From: Clostridia bacterium
GTDB lineage: Bacteria; Bacillota; Clostridia; TANB77; CAG-508
Assembly (NCBI GenBank): GCA_022791735.1
Contig: JAAVZQ010000058.1
Location: 1 to 6,812 of the forward strand
Length of the DNA: 6,812 bases
Reading direction: 5' to 3'
Positions 5,427 through 6,812 of the stretch are shown here, in pieces; the stretch's first letter is position 1; every line of letters begins with the position of its first letter. Both the position numbers and the translations under genes were made by a program. The notes below the pieces were generated by a model. It was not told where the DNA came from and made no database searches. It saw only the letters and a program-made list of their open reading frames with translations.

Positions 5427-6812
5427 CTAGTTATCCAGATTTACTCTCTTTCTAGCTGTTGATTGTTTTTTCATTATATCTTTTAAAGTATTTCTTGTTT
5501 CAATGCTAAATATGGATTTGTTTTTCTTTTCTTCTTTAGGTTTTTGACACTTTATCTTTTCTCTACTCTTCTTTCTTGGAATTGACACAAAGTCCATAGT
5601 TTTTCCCTTAAATGCCGGATAAAGCCTTCCACTTCTTCCTATTCTCACAATACATTCTCTATCCTCTAATTCTGTAAGAATTTTTACTCTATTAATATGT
5701 GAGTTTTTCACTGCTACTTCCATTTTTATATTATTTTCTAGTGCCATTGCATCAATCCTTGATACTCTAAAAACAAAGTAATTTACTACATTTGCAAAAA
5801 TTGCTTTTTGAAGACTACTACTAATCTGCTCAAAATATTGTCCTGCTAGAATTAGTGAAAGGTTATATTTTCTTGCTTCTGATAAAAATCTAGCAATTAT
5901 TGGGTTCTCAATAACAGAAACTTCATCAATTACAAGTATTATATGTTCATCAAATGTGTGTGCTTGTACTAACCCTAATATTGATTGCATTGCAAAACCA
6001 GCTATTGTTTTTGTAATGTTTAATCCTAGTGTCATCTGGTCTAAAGATAATACTGTGATAAAGCTCTTTTCTAGCTCATCTTTTATATTGCTCATTTTAC
6101 ATGTACTGTTAAATGCAGGAAGTAATTGCATTTCGTCAATAAATGCTATAATTGGTGCAATTGCTTCTTGATATGATTTGGTTTTTAGCTCGTTAAAGTC
6201 TACTCTAAAAAATTCTATAATGTTTACTGGCATCTCTTCTTCTAGTTCTTGTAATATTTTATTTCTATACTCAATTTCTATAAGTAGTTTTCTTAATGTT
6301 ATTAAATTAAATTCACCTTTTGCAAGTAACAAATGTGTACTATATCTGATTACTCTTTCTAATTTCGAGTTATACCTATCTGCAATAAGGCTTTTAAAAA
6401 TAGTTATAATAGATTCTGTGGCTGAAAGTATATCGTCTATTCCATTTATAAATAAGTCTATACTGTTTTCCTCTGTTTTAAAATCTACTACATTGCAATC
6501 TGGCATTCCTCCTATATCTTCTTCTATTGCCGCATGTGGATCAATTACTACTATTTTATACTTTAGTTTCTTACTTATATCGCCTGATAGATTTTTTATT
6601 AATGAACTTATTAGTTTAGATTTCCCTGTACCACTTGCTCCTACTACAACACTATGTCTTGCAAAGTCATAATCATTATGATTTAGATATAAGTTCTCTT
6701 GCAAATATGGAAATACATCTGCTTTTAGTAATGCCTTTTCTTTATCGCTTCTTAGTATGTTTAATGTCTTATTTGTTTCTAAATACCTTGCTTCTTCTTT
6801 TTTATAGAAAAA
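5427..6812 (-). CDS. HerA/TraD-like DNA-translocase ATPase, 5' partial
   Basis: The frame is open from the window edge, so the start lies outside. A TTG at 6704 is internal, since coding sequence continues upstream (FFYKKEEARYLETNKTLNIL). There are 461 visible residues. Walker A is GASGTGKSK (visible residues about 58-66), and the following strand is IVVIDPHAAIEEDI. An alpha-helical insertion includes LIADRYNSKLERVIRYSTHLL. Walker B is IILVIDEVSV (about 291-300, Glu297). SEARKYNLSLILAGQYFEQI carries the sensor Gln of the HerA/FtsK/VirD4 branch, and ANVVNYFVFRVSRIDA follows. The order of elements matches coupling-protein-like ATPases annotated as TraD/TraG or DUF87 types, which pump DNA or protein using ATP. 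The C-terminal 60 residues are Lys-rich. No membrane segment is visible in this part. Whether it serves conjugation, secretion or a chromosomal role cannot be decided without the upstream genes. It is followed directly by the cysteine-rich gene. Confidence 0.87.
   Translation of the reverse strand, partial: FFYKKEEARYLETNKTLNILRSDKEKALLKADVFPYLQENLYLNHNDYDFARHSVVVGASGTGKSKLISSLIKNLSGDISKKLKYKIVVIDPHAAIEEDIGGMPDCNVVDFKTEENSIDLFINGIDDILSATESIITIFKSLIADRYNSKLERVIRYSTHLLLAKGEFNLITLRKLLIEIEYRNKILQELEEEMPVNIIEFFRVDFNELKTKSYQEAIAPIIAFIDEMQLLPAFNSTCKMSNIKDELEKSFITVLSLDQMTLGLNITKTIAGFAMQSILGLVQAHTFDEHIILVIDEVSVIENPIIARFLSEARKYNLSLILAGQYFEQISSSLQKAIFANVVNYFVFRVSRIDAMALENNIKMEVAVKNSHINRVKILTELEDRECIVRIGRSGRLYPAFKGKTMDFVSIPRKKSREKIKCQKPKEEKKNKSIFSIETRNTLKDIMKKQSTARKRVNLDN

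Noticed and set aside
6178..6672. Plus-strand open frame opposite the ATPase
   Set aside because: It is antisense to a clear conserved ATPase, has no ribosome site, and has low-complexity Ser/Ile-rich composition typical of a reverse-frame shadow.
6702..6704. TTG as start of the ATPase
   Set aside because: The same frame stays open for 36 codons to the window edge with protein-like sequence, and the domain needs residues before Walker A. The gene is cut by the window.

Overview
The window is AT-rich, with clostridial-type ribosome binding sites (AGGAGG-like), textbook sigma-A promoters and AT-ending codons. Together with the protein families this points to a low-GC Firmicute, most likely an uncultured Clostridia lineage. 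No rRNA, tRNA, CRISPR array, insertion sequence or origin is visible, and no gene-free stretch exceeds 300 bases.

Layout, right to left along the minus strand, which carries most genes. A HerA/TraD-like ATPase enters from the right edge (5427-6812, 5' end missing). It is followed 15 bases later by a cysteine-rich protein of unknown function (4701-5411). The GH25 lysozyme-type gene (3131-4639) has its own consensus promoter, whose -35 box overlaps the stop codon of the cysteine-rich gene, and it ends in a strong intrinsic terminator (3080-3110). Then come a Cof-type HAD phosphatase (2174-3029, frameshifted) and, 12 bases later, a TetR/AcrR regulator (1583-2161). At the left edge lies a long-chain acyl-CoA synthetase (1-777, frameshifted, 3' end missing). 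Between the TetR gene and the acyl-CoA synthetase sits the only plus-strand unit: a Phd/YefM antitoxin and RelE/ParE toxin pair (980-1573) with its own promoter and candidate operator. A 19-bp inverted repeat with an ACTGA-N4-TCAGT core (867-908) lies between the synthetase and the toxin-antitoxin promoter. It is a candidate TetR operator and also looks like an intrinsic terminator.

The most notable signal is a pair of frameshifts. Both the acyl-CoA synthetase and the HAD phosphatase are interrupted by exactly one extra base. In both the extra base is a C before a GGA glycine codon that the family expects, so the zero-frame codon at the break is CGG. By manual scan, CGG occurs nowhere else in frame in roughly 2,100 codons of this window. 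Apart from that one base both genes read as intact. Sequencing or assembly error is possible. The shared context also fits +1 recoding at a starved or unassigned CGG codon, which would be an undescribed behaviour in such a genome. This is a hypothesis, not a demonstrated mechanism.

Functionally, the TetR regulator and the acyl-CoA synthetase may have formed a lipid-responsive pair before the toxin-antitoxin cassette came to lie between them. The ATPase and cysteine-rich protein form a separate operon, perhaps linked to DNA translocation or an extrachromosomal element.
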